Part shown: in pieces, positions 1 through 6,117 of the stretch | Layout of the letters: each line of letters begins with the position of its first letter | Position numbering within the stretch: the stretch's first letter is position 1 | DNA from: Microcaldota archaeon | GTDB taxonomy: Archaea > B1Sed10-29 > JACOVT01 | Assembly (NCBI GenBank): GCA_016177165.1 | Contig: JACOVT010000040.1 | Location: 1-7,832 of the forward strand | Length of the DNA stretch: 7,832 nucleotides | Direction: 5' to 3' | Notes under the pieces: model-generated | Databases searched by the model: none | The model's input: the letters and a program-made list of their open reading frames with translations, nothing else | What the model was told of the DNA's origin: nothing | Position numbers and translations under genes: made by a program

Positions 1-1
1 C

Positions 2-1312
2 AAGCCCCTCGCGGCACAGCACTACAACGTGCTGCGCGAGACCCTTTCGTTGCCAGAAGATGCTTTCGCGCTCTTCACCGGCTCCACAAAGGCAGCGCAG
101 AGAAAAGTCCTATGGAACACTGCCCGCGTCATAACCGCCACTCCACAAACAATCGAGAAAGAGCTCGAAAAGGGCCGGTTCGACCTTTCTGGCGTCTCGC
201 TGCTCGTCGTCGATGAAACTCACCGCGCGGTCAGCAGCTACTCGTACGTAAAGATAGCCGAAAAGTACTTCGAGCAGCGCCGCAACCCACTAGTTTTGGG
301 AATTACCGCATCACCAAGCGCCGAGCACATACGCGAGATCTGCAGCAACCTGCGGATAGCAAACGTGGAAGCAAGAACAGAAAAAGACCCAGACGTTGCT
401 CCCTACGTGCACAGGAAAGACTCGGATCGCCTCTACGTCGACCTGCCGCCCGAAATGAGTGCAATCCAAGAGTCAATAAAGGGCTTTATACGCGACGAGA
501 CCGAGAAGCTCAAGCAATTCAACCTGGGCTTTACCGCGCTCACCAGGAAGCGCGAACTCCTAGACCTGCAAGCGTACTGCATACGCGTGAAGAACTTTCC
601 CGGAATCATTCACACCACCGCCGCGCTGAAAGCTTATCATGCGCTCGAACTCATCGAGACGCAAGGCGTCGAGCCATTCCTCGAGTACTTGAAAGCGCTG
701 CACAAGCAGGACACGAAGAGCGTACGCATCATGCGCAACGACCCGCGCTTCGCCAAGAGCGAGCTGGTGGCCGAAAAGCTGCTGGCGGATGGAAAGGAAC
801 ACCCAAAAGTGGAAGCTCTAAAGCAGTTGCTGGCAGAATCGCTACAAGCTAAACCACTACTCAAGGCAATCGTATTCTCGCACTATCGCGGCGGGGCAAG
901 AAAAATAGAGGCCACGCTCAACTCGCTGCCGGGCGTGCGCGCAGTGAGGTTCGTTGGCCAATCCTCTAGAGAGGGCGATAAGGGGCTCAACCAAGAAGAA
1001 CAGCAGCAAATAATCCAGGAGTTCCGGGCAGGCGCGTACAACACCCTGTGCTGCACCAGCGTCGGCGAGGAAGGTCTCGACCTCCCCTCTGTGGACTTGG
1101 TGGTGTTCTATGAGCCCGTGCCTTCGGAAATACGCAAGATCCAGCGCGAGGGAAGAACCGGCCGGAAAGCGCCGGGCCGCGTCGTCACGCTCATCACTCG
1201 CGGAACGCGCGACGAGAGCAACTTCTACACCGCGCGCGCCAAAGAGAAGAAAATGCGAGCCGCGCTGGAAGCGCTCAAAGAGCCGCAGAAGAAGCTTGAT
1301 ATGTGGGGCTAG
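2..1312 (+). CDS. Hef/FANCM-family SF2 DNA helicase, C-terminal part (5' end outside window)
   Basis: Superfamily 2 helicase of the archaeal Hef / FANCM / Mph1 type, expected to remodel stalled replication forks and branched DNA. The frame is open to the left edge and already reads as Hef (KPLAAQHYNVL), so the Q motif and Walker A lie outside the window. Visible motifs, numbered from the GTG at 29: TATPQTIE at 36-43, a DETH box at 62-65 (usually DEAH), TASP at 93-96 (motif III), a helical insert at about 145-260 as in Hef, IVFSHYR at 281-287 (motif IV), TSVGEEGLDLP at 343-353 (motif V) and QREGRTGR at 372-379 (motif VI). The protein ends soon after motif VI at QKKLDMWG, a PIP-box-like tail, with no ERCC4 nuclease domain. 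That domain is encoded separately at 4428. The stop abuts the stop of the convergent SDR gene with no gap. The family call is secure. Fusion is ruled out on the C-terminal side. Confidence 0.93.
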   Translation, partial: KPLAAQHYNVLRETLSLPEDAFALFTGSTKAAQRKVLWNTARVITATPQTIEKELEKGRFDLSGVSLLVVDETHRAVSSYSYVKIAEKYFEQRRNPLVLGITASPSAEHIREICSNLRIANVEARTEKDPDVAPYVHRKDSDRLYVDLPPEMSAIQESIKGFIRDETEKLKQFNLGFTALTRKRELLDLQAYCIRVKNFPGIIHTTAALKAYHALELIETQGVEPFLEYLKALHKQDTKSVRIMRNDPRFAKSELVAEKLLADGKEHPKVEALKQLLAESLQAKPLLKAIVFSHYRGGARKIEATLNSLPGVRAVRFVGQSSREGDKGLNQEEQQQIIQEFRAGAYNTLCCTSVGEEGLDLPSVDLVVFYEPVPSEIRKIQREGRTGRKAPGRVVTLITRGTRDESNFYTARAKEKKMRAALEALKEPQKKLDMWG

Positions 1313-2014
1313 CTATTCTTGGCGAACCGGCTTGATGCTAGAAACATCAACCCGCAGTACCTGACAGTTGGGATGTGTGTTTATTATGAAGCCGATCAGC
1401 TCAGCAATGTCATCTGGCCTAAGCATTCGATCGCCCTGCTTGTCGTTCCAAGTGTTGACTTGGTGCGGGTGAATAACCGTGAATCGTATCCCATCTTCCT
1501 CTAGGTCCTTGCGTGCCACCTCAGTTATCTTTGTCAGTGCTGCCTTGGCTGCAGAATAAGCGGCAACTTTTGGATACTGGCCAACAGCAGCAACCGATGA
1601 CATGTTGATAACTATTGGAGCATTGGCTTTTCGTAGCAGTGGTACAGCCTCTTTTGTTACCATAAATGGAGCGCGCACGTCTAATTTGTACATTCTGTCA
1701 AAGTCTGCTAAAGTGCTTTCTGCAAAGGCACTTTCAACGAATTCTCCAGCATTGTTGATTAGCACGTCTAGCTTCTTGACCTTGGACTTCAGTCGGGTCA
1801 AAAAGCTGTTTAAGTCTTCGTCGTTTGTCAGGTCGACCTTGAAGTGCAACGCATCGGGAAAGTCTTTTTTGATCCGCTGGAAGGACTCTTCAGTACGCGC
1901 GGTTAGAACAAGGTCGTGGCCTTGGGCTTGCAAGTGCTTCGCGGTCGCGTAGCCCATTCCGCGGCCGGCGCCTGTTATTAGTATTGTTTTACTCTCTCTC
2001 TCTTCAAATTGCAT
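1313..2014 (-). CDS. Short-chain dehydrogenase/reductase (SDR family)
   Basis: Classical SDR of 233 residues, an NAD(P)(H)-dependent oxidoreductase acting on a carbonyl or alcohol substrate that cannot be named from sequence. Visible motifs: the dinucleotide-binding TGAGRGMG at 14-21, an arginine at 40 after the second strand (usually favours NADPH), VDLT at 60-63, NNAG at 87-90, and the active-site serine (139/140) with Y153 and K157 in YSAAK. The length is normal and all catalytic residues are present, so it should be active. The ATG at 2014 is chosen because GGTGA lies 4 nt upstream and the Rossmann fold starts right after it. A longer in-frame extension would run into the DJ-1-like gene. 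It is the last gene of a three-gene operon, 11 nt after the DJ-1-like stop. The gene looks more AT-rich than the helicase next to it, which could mean separate ancestry. Confidence 0.92.
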   Translation of the reverse strand: MQFEERESKTILITGAGRGMGYATAKHLQAQGHDLVLTARTEESFQRIKKDFPDALHFKVDLTNDEDLNSFLTRLKSKVKKLDVLINNAGEFVESAFAESTLADFDRMYKLDVRAPFMVTKEAVPLLRKANAPIVINMSSVAAVGQYPKVAAYSAAKAALTKITEVARKDLEEDGIRFTVIHPHQVNTWNDKQGDRMLRPDDIAELIGFIINTHPNCQVLRVDVSSIKPVRQE

Positions 2015-2018
2015 TATT

Positions 2019-2023
2019 TCACC
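2019..2023 (-). promoter_or_regulatory. Ribosome binding site of the SDR gene
   Basis: The minus strand reads GGTGA 4 nt before the ATG at 2014, complementary to the archaeal 16S rRNA 3' end. It lies in the 11-nt gap after the DJ-1-like stop codon and fixes the start, ruling out the upstream in-frame extension. Confidence 0.75.
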
Positions 2024-2025
2024 AT

Positions 2026-2550
2026 CTAGAGTTTCGGCGCGTAGTGCTGCTTGATTAGGTCGGCGATGCGCTTGCTGTAGTCGGCCACTTCTGAGGGGCC
2101 TTTGCACGTGACTATCATGCCGTCGACTTCGACCGGCGCGCCTGTGAACTTGGCGCCCTTGGCCTCGACGAGGTTCTTCACGGACGGGTGGCCTGTCACC
2201 TTTTTGCCGTCAAGTATCCCTGCGTTGGCCAGCACAGGAATGGCATTTGAGGAGGCTGCAATGATGCGGTTTTCCTTGGCAAACTGGCGTATGATCTTGA
2301 AGAGGTAGTCGTCGTTGTAGTACTGCTCGCAGCCCGGGCCTCCGACGATTAGTATTCCGTGCAGGTACCAGGTCTGGATCTCCTCTAGGCGCATGTTAGG
2401 CAACTCGAGCGCTTTCTTCGAGCTCGTGGCGCCCGTCTTTTCCTTGCAAGCTATGAAAGTTATTATGCCCTCGCGCTCGAGCGTTTTGCGTGGCTCGAAG
2501 TATTCCTCGTCTTGGAAGTCTTTCTGTGGTATAACAAGTACTGCTCGCAT
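2026..2550 (-). CDS. DJ-1/PfpI-family protein lacking the nucleophile cysteine
   Basis: A 174-residue protein of the DJ-1/PfpI (class I glutamine amidotransferase-like) fold. Family members act as glyoxalases/deglycases, peptidases or redox chaperones. Fold markers: an N-terminal MRAVLVIPQKDFQDEE with the conserved Glu at 15, the strand-turn ILIVGGPG at 67-73, and VLANAGILDGKKVTGHPS at 106-123, which matches the segment after the nucleophile elbow. The elbow, normally AxCHGP, reads AASSNAIP here: Ser101 aligns with the catalytic cysteine and Asn102 with the following histidine. Cys74 sits in the GGPGC loop but not at the nucleophile position. Classical Cys chemistry is therefore unlikely; a serine-based, binding or chaperone role is possible. 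It starts 2 nt after the metallo-beta-lactamase-like gene stops, so the two are probably translationally coupled. The fold is confident; the activity is unknown. Confidence 0.85.
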   Translation of the reverse strand: MRAVLVIPQKDFQDEEYFEPRKTLEREGIITFIACKEKTGATSSKKALELPNMRLEEIQTWYLHGILIVGGPGCEQYYNDDYLFKIIRQFAKENRIIAASSNAIPVLANAGILDGKKVTGHPSVKNLVEAKGAKFTGAPVEVDGMIVTCKGPSEVADYSKRIADLIKQHYAPKL

Positions 2551-2552
2551 GT

Positions 2553-3203
2553 TTACACTTTTAAGCGTTCTCCGGGTTTGAGCACTGCGACTTTTGTTTC
2601 CGACGCACCCATTTCGCGGGCAAACTCCCCCAGCCCAAACGAGTCGGATGGGTCATGGTACATTAGGACTACTATCTTAGGTTTTGCGGTATTTATGAAT
2701 GCTGCGGCCCTGCCAATGGTGAAGGATCCTCCGACTGGAATAAAGACGACATCGGCGCTTGTTCCTTCTGTTAGCTGCGGGCCGCCGCAGTAATAGATGC
2801 TGGTTTTTCCGTCGTCAAGCAGGAAACCGAAGGATTCTTTGCTAACTCCAGCGCCTTCTAGGGACACGTTTTCTCCCAGTCGGATGCGCTCGCCTTCCTT
2901 GAGGGAATCGCTCATGCCGAACAAGAGTTCGTTCTCGGTGTCGCGCAACACGCTTTCGGTCGAGAAAAAGAAAGGAGTGCGGCAGTCCTCGTACAGTTTC
3001 TTGAGGAATCCAAGGTCATAGTTATCATCGTGCTCGCTGGTGACAACGCACGCGTTGACGTTAGGGAACTGTGAAAGAAACTTTCCATAATCAAGCACGT
3101 TCTTGCTGGTTTCTGTAAAGCAATCCCTACCCGGGTTGATGAGCATCATCATTCCGCTCGTGCGGATGAAAAAGCACGATTGGCTGAACCGGGTTATATC
3201 CAT
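2553..3203 (-). CDS. UlaG-like metallo-beta-lactamase-fold protein with degenerate metal site
   Basis: A 216-residue protein resembling the UlaG / COG2220 branch of metallo-beta-lactamase-fold hydrolases. The start MDITRFSQSCFFIRTSGMMM parallels the family start (GHSCFLIET...ILIDP), and PVGGSFTIGRAAAF (156-169) followed by PKIVVLMYH parallels PVGGxFTMDxxEA...PKxVIPMHY. The zinc ligands are largely gone. The THxHxDH motif reads TSEHDDN at 55-61, keeping only H58 and D60. The GDT aspartate is CGG (139-141), the FTMD aspartate is glycine (164), and no histidine follows the central strand near 113-125. It is probably not a normal metal hydrolase. The ATG at 3203 was chosen because the fold begins there and the AT-rich promoter element lies about 25 bp upstream, implying a leaderless mRNA. 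The longer in-frame extension to 3311 would cross the divergent promoter. First gene of the operon with the DJ-1-like and SDR genes. Confidence 0.78.
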   Translation of the reverse strand: MDITRFSQSCFFIRTSGMMMLINPGRDCFTETSKNVLDYGKFLSQFPNVNACVVTSEHDDNYDLGFLKKLYEDCRTPFFFSTESVLRDTENELLFGMSDSLKEGERIRLGENVSLEGAGVSKESFGFLLDDGKTSIYYCGGPQLTEGTSADVVFIPVGGSFTIGRAAAFINTAKPKIVVLMYHDPSDSFGLGEFAREMGASETKVAVLKPGERLKV

Positions 3204-3224
3204 GCCTGCCTTGGGTTTTGCGTG

Positions 3225-3235
3225 CTTTTTAATTG
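3225..3235. promoter_or_regulatory. Shared TATA-like element of a divergent promoter
   Basis: An AT-rich CTTTTTAATTG tract sits almost exactly midway in the 52-bp gap between the divergent starts at 3203 (-) and 3256 (+). Its centre is about 26 bp from each ATG, the normal archaeal TATA-to-start distance. Both transcripts would then be nearly leaderless, consistent with no clear Shine-Dalgarno sequence before either ATG. It reads as TTTTTAAT on one strand and ATTAAAAA on the other. Inferred from position and composition only. Confidence 0.55.
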
Positions 3236-3255
3236 ATGGTTGTAGTAACAACAAT

Positions 3256-4428
3256 ATGACCGCAGCAACAGCCTTGAAGGCCGTCCGGGAGCATATGCGG
3301 GAAAACGGCATCGACGCATGGCTGGTTTACACGTTCTACGATTCAAACCCCGTGTTTTGGCACTTCTGCAAAAAGCTCGGGTTTGTCAGCAGGCGCGCCT
3401 TCTATATACTGCCGTCAGAGGGGGCACCGACTCTGTTGTGTTCCTACCTTGACCAGAGCCACGTGCGCCCGCTTGCCGGCAGGAAGGAGTTGTTCTCCGG
3501 CCGCGCCGAAATGGTTTTCAAGCTCGGCCGCCTGTTGGGCGGTTCGAAGAGGGTGGCGATGGAATACTCGCCTAAGTGCAACACTCCCTATGTTTCGCGC
3601 GTCGACGCAGGCACGAAGGAGCTGGTCGAGTCGCTGGGGTTGAAGGTCGTCCCGTCGGGCGACCTTTTCCAGCACGCGTTTGGCAGGTGGACTCCTTCCA
3701 TGGAAAGGTCGCACGCGCGCGCTGCAAAAGTGCTTGAGGAAGCCAAGGATGCCGCGCTTGATTTCATGCGCGACGCCCTGCGGTCGGGCAGGCGCATCAC
3801 AGAATACGACGTTCAGCAGGAAATGATGAGCGTGTTTGCCGCTAGGAAGCTGGATCCTCAAGGGCCGCCCATCGTGGCGTGCGGGCCCAACGGCGCCGAT
3901 CCGCACTACGTTCCCTCAAAAGTGGAGCACTCGCCGATACGATTGAATCAGCCGGTCGTGCTGGACTTGTGGGGCAAGATAGGGGACAACGGTACGTATG
4001 CGGACATCACTTGGATGGCTTTCACCGGCAAGCGAGTTCCAGAGAGGGTGATCAGGGTCTTCAGCACGGTGCTCGAGGCGCGGGACGCCGCTGTCGGTTT
4101 CCTGAAAGACCACTGGAAAGAAGAGCCAGAAGGCTGGAAGGTGGACCGCGCGGCCCGCGGCGTTATCGAGAAGGCCGGTTTCGGTTCCCGCTTCAAGCAC
4201 CGTACCGGCCACTCGATCGGGCTGGAAGGCCACTGGTTCGCTGCCAACATTGACGACTTTGAGTCGCACGAGACCCGCCGCCTCGTTCCGGGCGTGGCGT
4301 TTTCCGTTGAGCCGGGCGTCTACCTGACGGGCGAGTTTGGGATCAGGAGTGAGATAAACGTGCTGATGACCTCGAGGGGTCCGCGGGTCACCACCTGCAT
4401 CCAGCGCGAGCTCGACAAGGTGTTCTGA
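3256..4428 (+). CDS. M24-family metallopeptidase (Xaa-Pro aminopeptidase/prolidase-like)
   Basis: A 390-residue 'pita-bread' metallopeptidase of family M24B, expected to cleave Xaa-Pro peptide bonds in the cytoplasm using two metal ions. An N-terminal creatinase-like domain (about residues 1-145) precedes the catalytic domain. All five expected metal ligands are visible: D237 (LDLWGK), D250 (YADITW), H319 (RTGHSIG), E352 (SVEPGVY) and E366 (RSEINV). H326 fits the proton-shuttle histidine, and GPNGADPHYVPS matches the conserved substrate-side segment. An oddity is tryptophan where DITR usually has arginine, and the two aspartates are two residues further apart than in E. coli PepP. The ATG at 3256 fits a leaderless start about 27 bp after the TATA-like element. 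The longer frame to 3103 overlaps the divergent gene. The stop overlaps the nuclease start (TGATG), so it heads an operon with a DNA-repair gene. Confidence 0.9.
   Translation: MTAATALKAVREHMRENGIDAWLVYTFYDSNPVFWHFCKKLGFVSRRAFYILPSEGAPTLLCSYLDQSHVRPLAGRKELFSGRAEMVFKLGRLLGGSKRVAMEYSPKCNTPYVSRVDAGTKELVESLGLKVVPSGDLFQHAFGRWTPSMERSHARAAKVLEEAKDAALDFMRDALRSGRRITEYDVQQEMMSVFAARKLDPQGPPIVACGPNGADPHYVPSKVEHSPIRLNQPVVLDLWGKIGDNGTYADITWMAFTGKRVPERVIRVFSTVLEARDAAVGFLKDHWKEEPEGWKVDRAARGVIEKAGFGSRFKHRTGHSIGLEGHWFAANIDDFESHETRRLVPGVAFSVEPGVYLTGEFGIRSEINVLMTSRGPRVTTCIQRELDKVF
4419..4422 (+). promoter_or_regulatory. Ribosome binding site of the ERCC4 nuclease gene
   Basis: GGTG within the last codons of the M24 peptidase gene, 5 nt before the ATG at 4428. 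It supports that start and translational coupling at the TGATG overlap. Confidence 0.6.
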
Positions 4429-5120
4429 TGGCCCAGCAAACACTTTCGGGCTTGTTCACCAAGGAACCTGAAAAGGCAACCGTCTACGCGGACCATCGAG
4501 AAAGGGCGTCCGGCATCCTGGACTTGATCGGGCGGAAGGGCGTTGAGGTAAAGGAGTTCCAACTGCAAGTTGGTGATTTCCTTGTTTCGGAAGATGTGGC
4601 GATCGAACGCAAGGAAGCGAACGACTTTGTCTCCTCCATGCTCGACGGCCGCCTCTTCGGGCAGGCGCGCGAGCTCGCGGACAACTTCTCCAAGCCAGTC
4701 ATTCTCCTGGAAGGCGATCCCTATGGGCAGCGGAACGTGAACGAGAACGCTTTGAGGGGAGCGTTGGCCTCGCTGGCGACCCGCTTTCGTGTTCCTGTCA
4801 TTTTCACGCGCAACGTTGAAGACTCGGCCGCGTTCATAGCGCTACTCGCAAGGCGAGAACAGCTCGAGGATAAGAAATGGATACGCCTGCGGGGCGAGAA
4901 GCGCAACATGTCCGTTCCGCAGCAACAGCAGTTCATCGTCGAGTCCCTCCCGAGCGTCGGGCCGGCGCTCGCGCAGGCCCTCCTGAAGCACTTTGGAAGC
5001 GTCGAGAAGGTGTTCAAGGCCAGCGAAAAACACTTGAAGGAAGTCGACGGCGTCGGGGATGTGAAGGCTAAACAGGTAAGAAAAGTGCTGACTAAAAAAT
5101 ATGGGGAAAACGATGGCTAA
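4428..5120 (+). CDS. XPF/Hef-type ERCC4 structure-specific DNA nuclease with HhH domain
   Basis: A 230-residue stand-alone nuclease matching the C-terminal half of euryarchaeal Hef and the short archaeal XPF proteins. It should cut branched, flap or fork DNA as a dimer. The ERCC4 domain shows ADHRER at 21-26 (D22), VGDF at 48-51 (D50), IERKEANDF at 59-67 (E60, K62) and DGRLFGQ at about 72-78. This is the GDxn-ERKx3D signature with acidic and lysine residues intact. Residues about 160-225 form a tandem helix-hairpin-helix domain (SVGPALAQALLKHFGS, VDGVGDVKAKQV) for DNA binding and dimerisation. The N-terminus carries QQTLSGLF (3-10), matching a PIP box (QxxLxxaF) for PCNA binding. No helicase domain is fused; the cognate helicase probably is the separate gene ending at 1312. 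The start overlaps the peptidase stop by 1 nt and the end overlaps the next gene. Confidence 0.94.
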   Translation: MAQQTLSGLFTKEPEKATVYADHRERASGILDLIGRKGVEVKEFQLQVGDFLVSEDVAIERKEANDFVSSMLDGRLFGQARELADNFSKPVILLEGDPYGQRNVNENALRGALASLATRFRVPVIFTRNVEDSAAFIALLARREQLEDKKWIRLRGEKRNMSVPQQQQFIVESLPSVGPALAQALLKHFGSVEKVFKASEKHLKEVDGVGDVKAKQVRKVLTKKYGENDG

Positions 5121-5688
5121 GCGATGGTTTAGGCGGCAAGCGGAAAAATCTGGAAGAGCTGAAGTGGTTAGAGGACGCGAAGAATTAAGTTCCAGAGCCA
5201 CTCTTCAAGATGTGATTAGAATGTATGGGTTAATGGGAGTGATTTTTAATAGCCTTAGGGAGAGAGAGCGTCAACGATTGGCTGTGGATGCGGGCAGACT
5301 CCGGAAGATACAAATAGGCGCCGGCGCCCCAACAATCGAGTTTGCTCGTGATGCACTATTATCCCTAGGAGTGGCCGTAAGGTCTGGAGAGGGCGTCGAT
5401 TCACTTAGGGTAAGAAAGGGATCTGACCTGGTGGTGGTGCCGACAAGTAAGATGTTGGAACGATTAATCGGTGAAAAGGAAGCAACCAAGATAGCTATAG
5501 AAGCAGCCGCTAAACAACTGATTGAAAGCGGCAAACTAAACCCAGGCCAAAATTTAACTTATCTAGAGTTTTTTCGCCTGCAAGGACAATCAACCCCAGC
5601 CGAGTTGGCTAGGAGAGCCCAGATAATTGCAGGGCTCCTGGAGGAGCGTTTCGGCAAAAATGGGGCTACTGGAAAAGCCAGAAGGTAG
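5101..5688 (+). CDS. Unrecognised basic protein in the nuclease operon
   Basis: A 195-residue (191 if started at the second ATG, 5113) soluble protein I do not recognise. No signal peptide or membrane segment is visible. The N-terminus is very basic (KRWFRRQAEKSGR). It is followed by helical-looking segments (about 35-65 and 118-145), a strand-like stretch around 85-115 ending LVVVPTSKMLERL, and a basic GKARR tail, which suggests nucleic-acid or ribosome binding (inference). The reading frame overlaps the nuclease gene by 20 nt from 5101 or 8 nt from 5113, so it is probably co-transcribed with it. The start is uncertain: neither ATG has a strong ribosome site, though GGGGA precedes 5113. Codon use shifts visibly toward AGA, AGG, TTA and ATT compared with the nuclease gene, hinting at separate origin. 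Its 3' end overlaps the convergent Cgi121-like gene by 23 nt. Confidence 0.75.
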   Translation: MGKTMAKRWFRRQAEKSGRAEVVRGREELSSRATLQDVIRMYGLMGVIFNSLRERERQRLAVDAGRLRKIQIGAGAPTIEFARDALLSLGVAVRSGEGVDSLRVRKGSDLVVVPTSKMLERLIGEKEATKIAIEAAAKQLIESGKLNPGQNLTYLEFFRLQGQSTPAELARRAQIIAGLLEERFGKNGATGKARR

Positions 5689-6076
5689 CGCTCTTTTCCA
5701 TGGCGGTGAGCAGCTTGGCGTGGGATGGTTCTCGGAGTGGTTTTTCAGCCGGTTTGAAGGCTGCCTTGAACTCTCGCCAGACTCTGGGGGCGCGCGGGGA
5801 CCAAGAGATGAACACACAATCTTTTCCGGGCTTGGCTGCTGCAAGCGCCTTGCTTATCTGGCGCTCGCCCATGATGCGTAGCACGATGTCAATCTCGGGT
5901 TTGCTGGCTATGTTTTCCCCATTCGTGAAGGCTTTTAAAGTCTGGTTGACGCAATGTATTGCGTGCTTTTCGCCAGCGACAACGCGCGAGGCGACGACCT
6001 GCGTTTTCGGGTGTTTTGACAGCCAATCAAACAGGCTTGAAGGAACGCTTTTGAAAACGAATCGCTTGACGAGCAT
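5666..6076 (-). CDS. cgi121: Probable KEOPS complex subunit Cgi121
   Basis: A 136-residue protein resembling archaeal Cgi121, the KEOPS subunit that binds the tRNA 3' end and helps Kae1 and Bud32 make threonylcarbamoyladenosine at tRNA position 37. The recognisable core is VVAGEKHAIHCVNQTLKAF, then NGENIASKPEIDIVLRIMGERQISKAL. This matches the family pattern of an (A/G)-x-EH helix, an acidic 'I' segment and the G-x-RQI-x-x-A motif. The length is typical of the archaeal family. The ATG at 6076 is preferred over a TTG at 6094 because a CTTTAAG TATA-like box lies about 24 bp upstream, giving a leaderless mRNA. It is divergent from the ribosomal protein S8e gene, a translation-related neighbour. 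Its 3' end overlaps the convergent unknown gene. No other KEOPS subunits are in the window. The assignment rests on motif memory, not an alignment. Confidence 0.72.
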   Translation of the reverse strand: MLVKRFVFKSVPSSLFDWLSKHPKTQVVASRVVAGEKHAIHCVNQTLKAFTNGENIASKPEIDIVLRIMGERQISKALAAAKPGKDCVFISWSPRAPRVWREFKAAFKPAEKPLREPSHAKLLTAMEKSATFWLFQ

Positions 6077-6077
6077 G

Positions 6078-6083
6078 AATATA
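6078..6083 (+). promoter_or_regulatory. TATA-like box for the S8e gene
   Basis: AATATA on the plus strand, about 37 bp before the ATG at 6118. Transcription would start near 6106, leaving a leader of about 12 nt that contains the GGTGG ribosome site. It overlaps the first codons of the divergent Cgi121-like gene. Positional inference only. Confidence 0.4.
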
Positions 6084-6096
6084 GTACGATGCAAGG

Positions 6097-6103
6097 CTTA
6101 AAG
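6097..6103 (-). promoter_or_regulatory. TATA-like box for the Cgi121-like gene
   Basis: The minus strand reads CTTTAAG centred 24 bp before the ATG at 6076, the spacing expected for a leaderless archaeal transcript. No ribosome site precedes that ATG, which fits. The element lies in the 41-bp gap shared with the S8e gene. Confidence 0.45.
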
Positions 6104-6108
6104 ATAGT

Positions 6109-6113
6109 GGTGG
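6109..6113 (+). promoter_or_regulatory. Ribosome binding site of the S8e gene
   Basis: GGTGG, 4 nt before the ATG at 6118, is a good match to the archaeal GGAGGTGA consensus region and supports that start. Confidence 0.6.
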
Positions 6114-6117
6114 TTAA

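Noticed and set aside
2015..2107. 31-residue N-terminal extension of the SDR gene
   Set aside because: It overlaps the DJ-1-like coding sequence, and the GGTGA site favours the ATG at 2014.
3103..3255. N-terminal extension of the M24 peptidase gene
   Set aside because: It runs antisense through the coding region of the divergent gene and over the promoter; the peptidase fold starts at the ATG at 3256.
3204..3311. N-terminal extension of the metallo-beta-lactamase-like gene with a hydrophobic stretch (AVILLLL) resembling a signal peptide
   Set aside because: It would cross the promoter and the 5' end of the divergent peptidase gene; the fold begins naturally at the ATG at 3203, which also has correct TATA spacing.
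3415..4443. Long open frames on the minus strand and in another plus frame inside the M24 peptidase gene
   Set aside because: They lie wholly within a gene with all family motifs, show Arg/Pro/Ala-rich sequence typical of GC-rich shadow frames, and have no recognisable domain or ribosome site.
5551..5574. NLTYLEFF in the unknown protein (residues 151-158) as a third PIP box
   Set aside because: The glutamine is replaced by Asn and the aliphatic position by Tyr, and the motif is internal rather than terminal, so the match is too weak.
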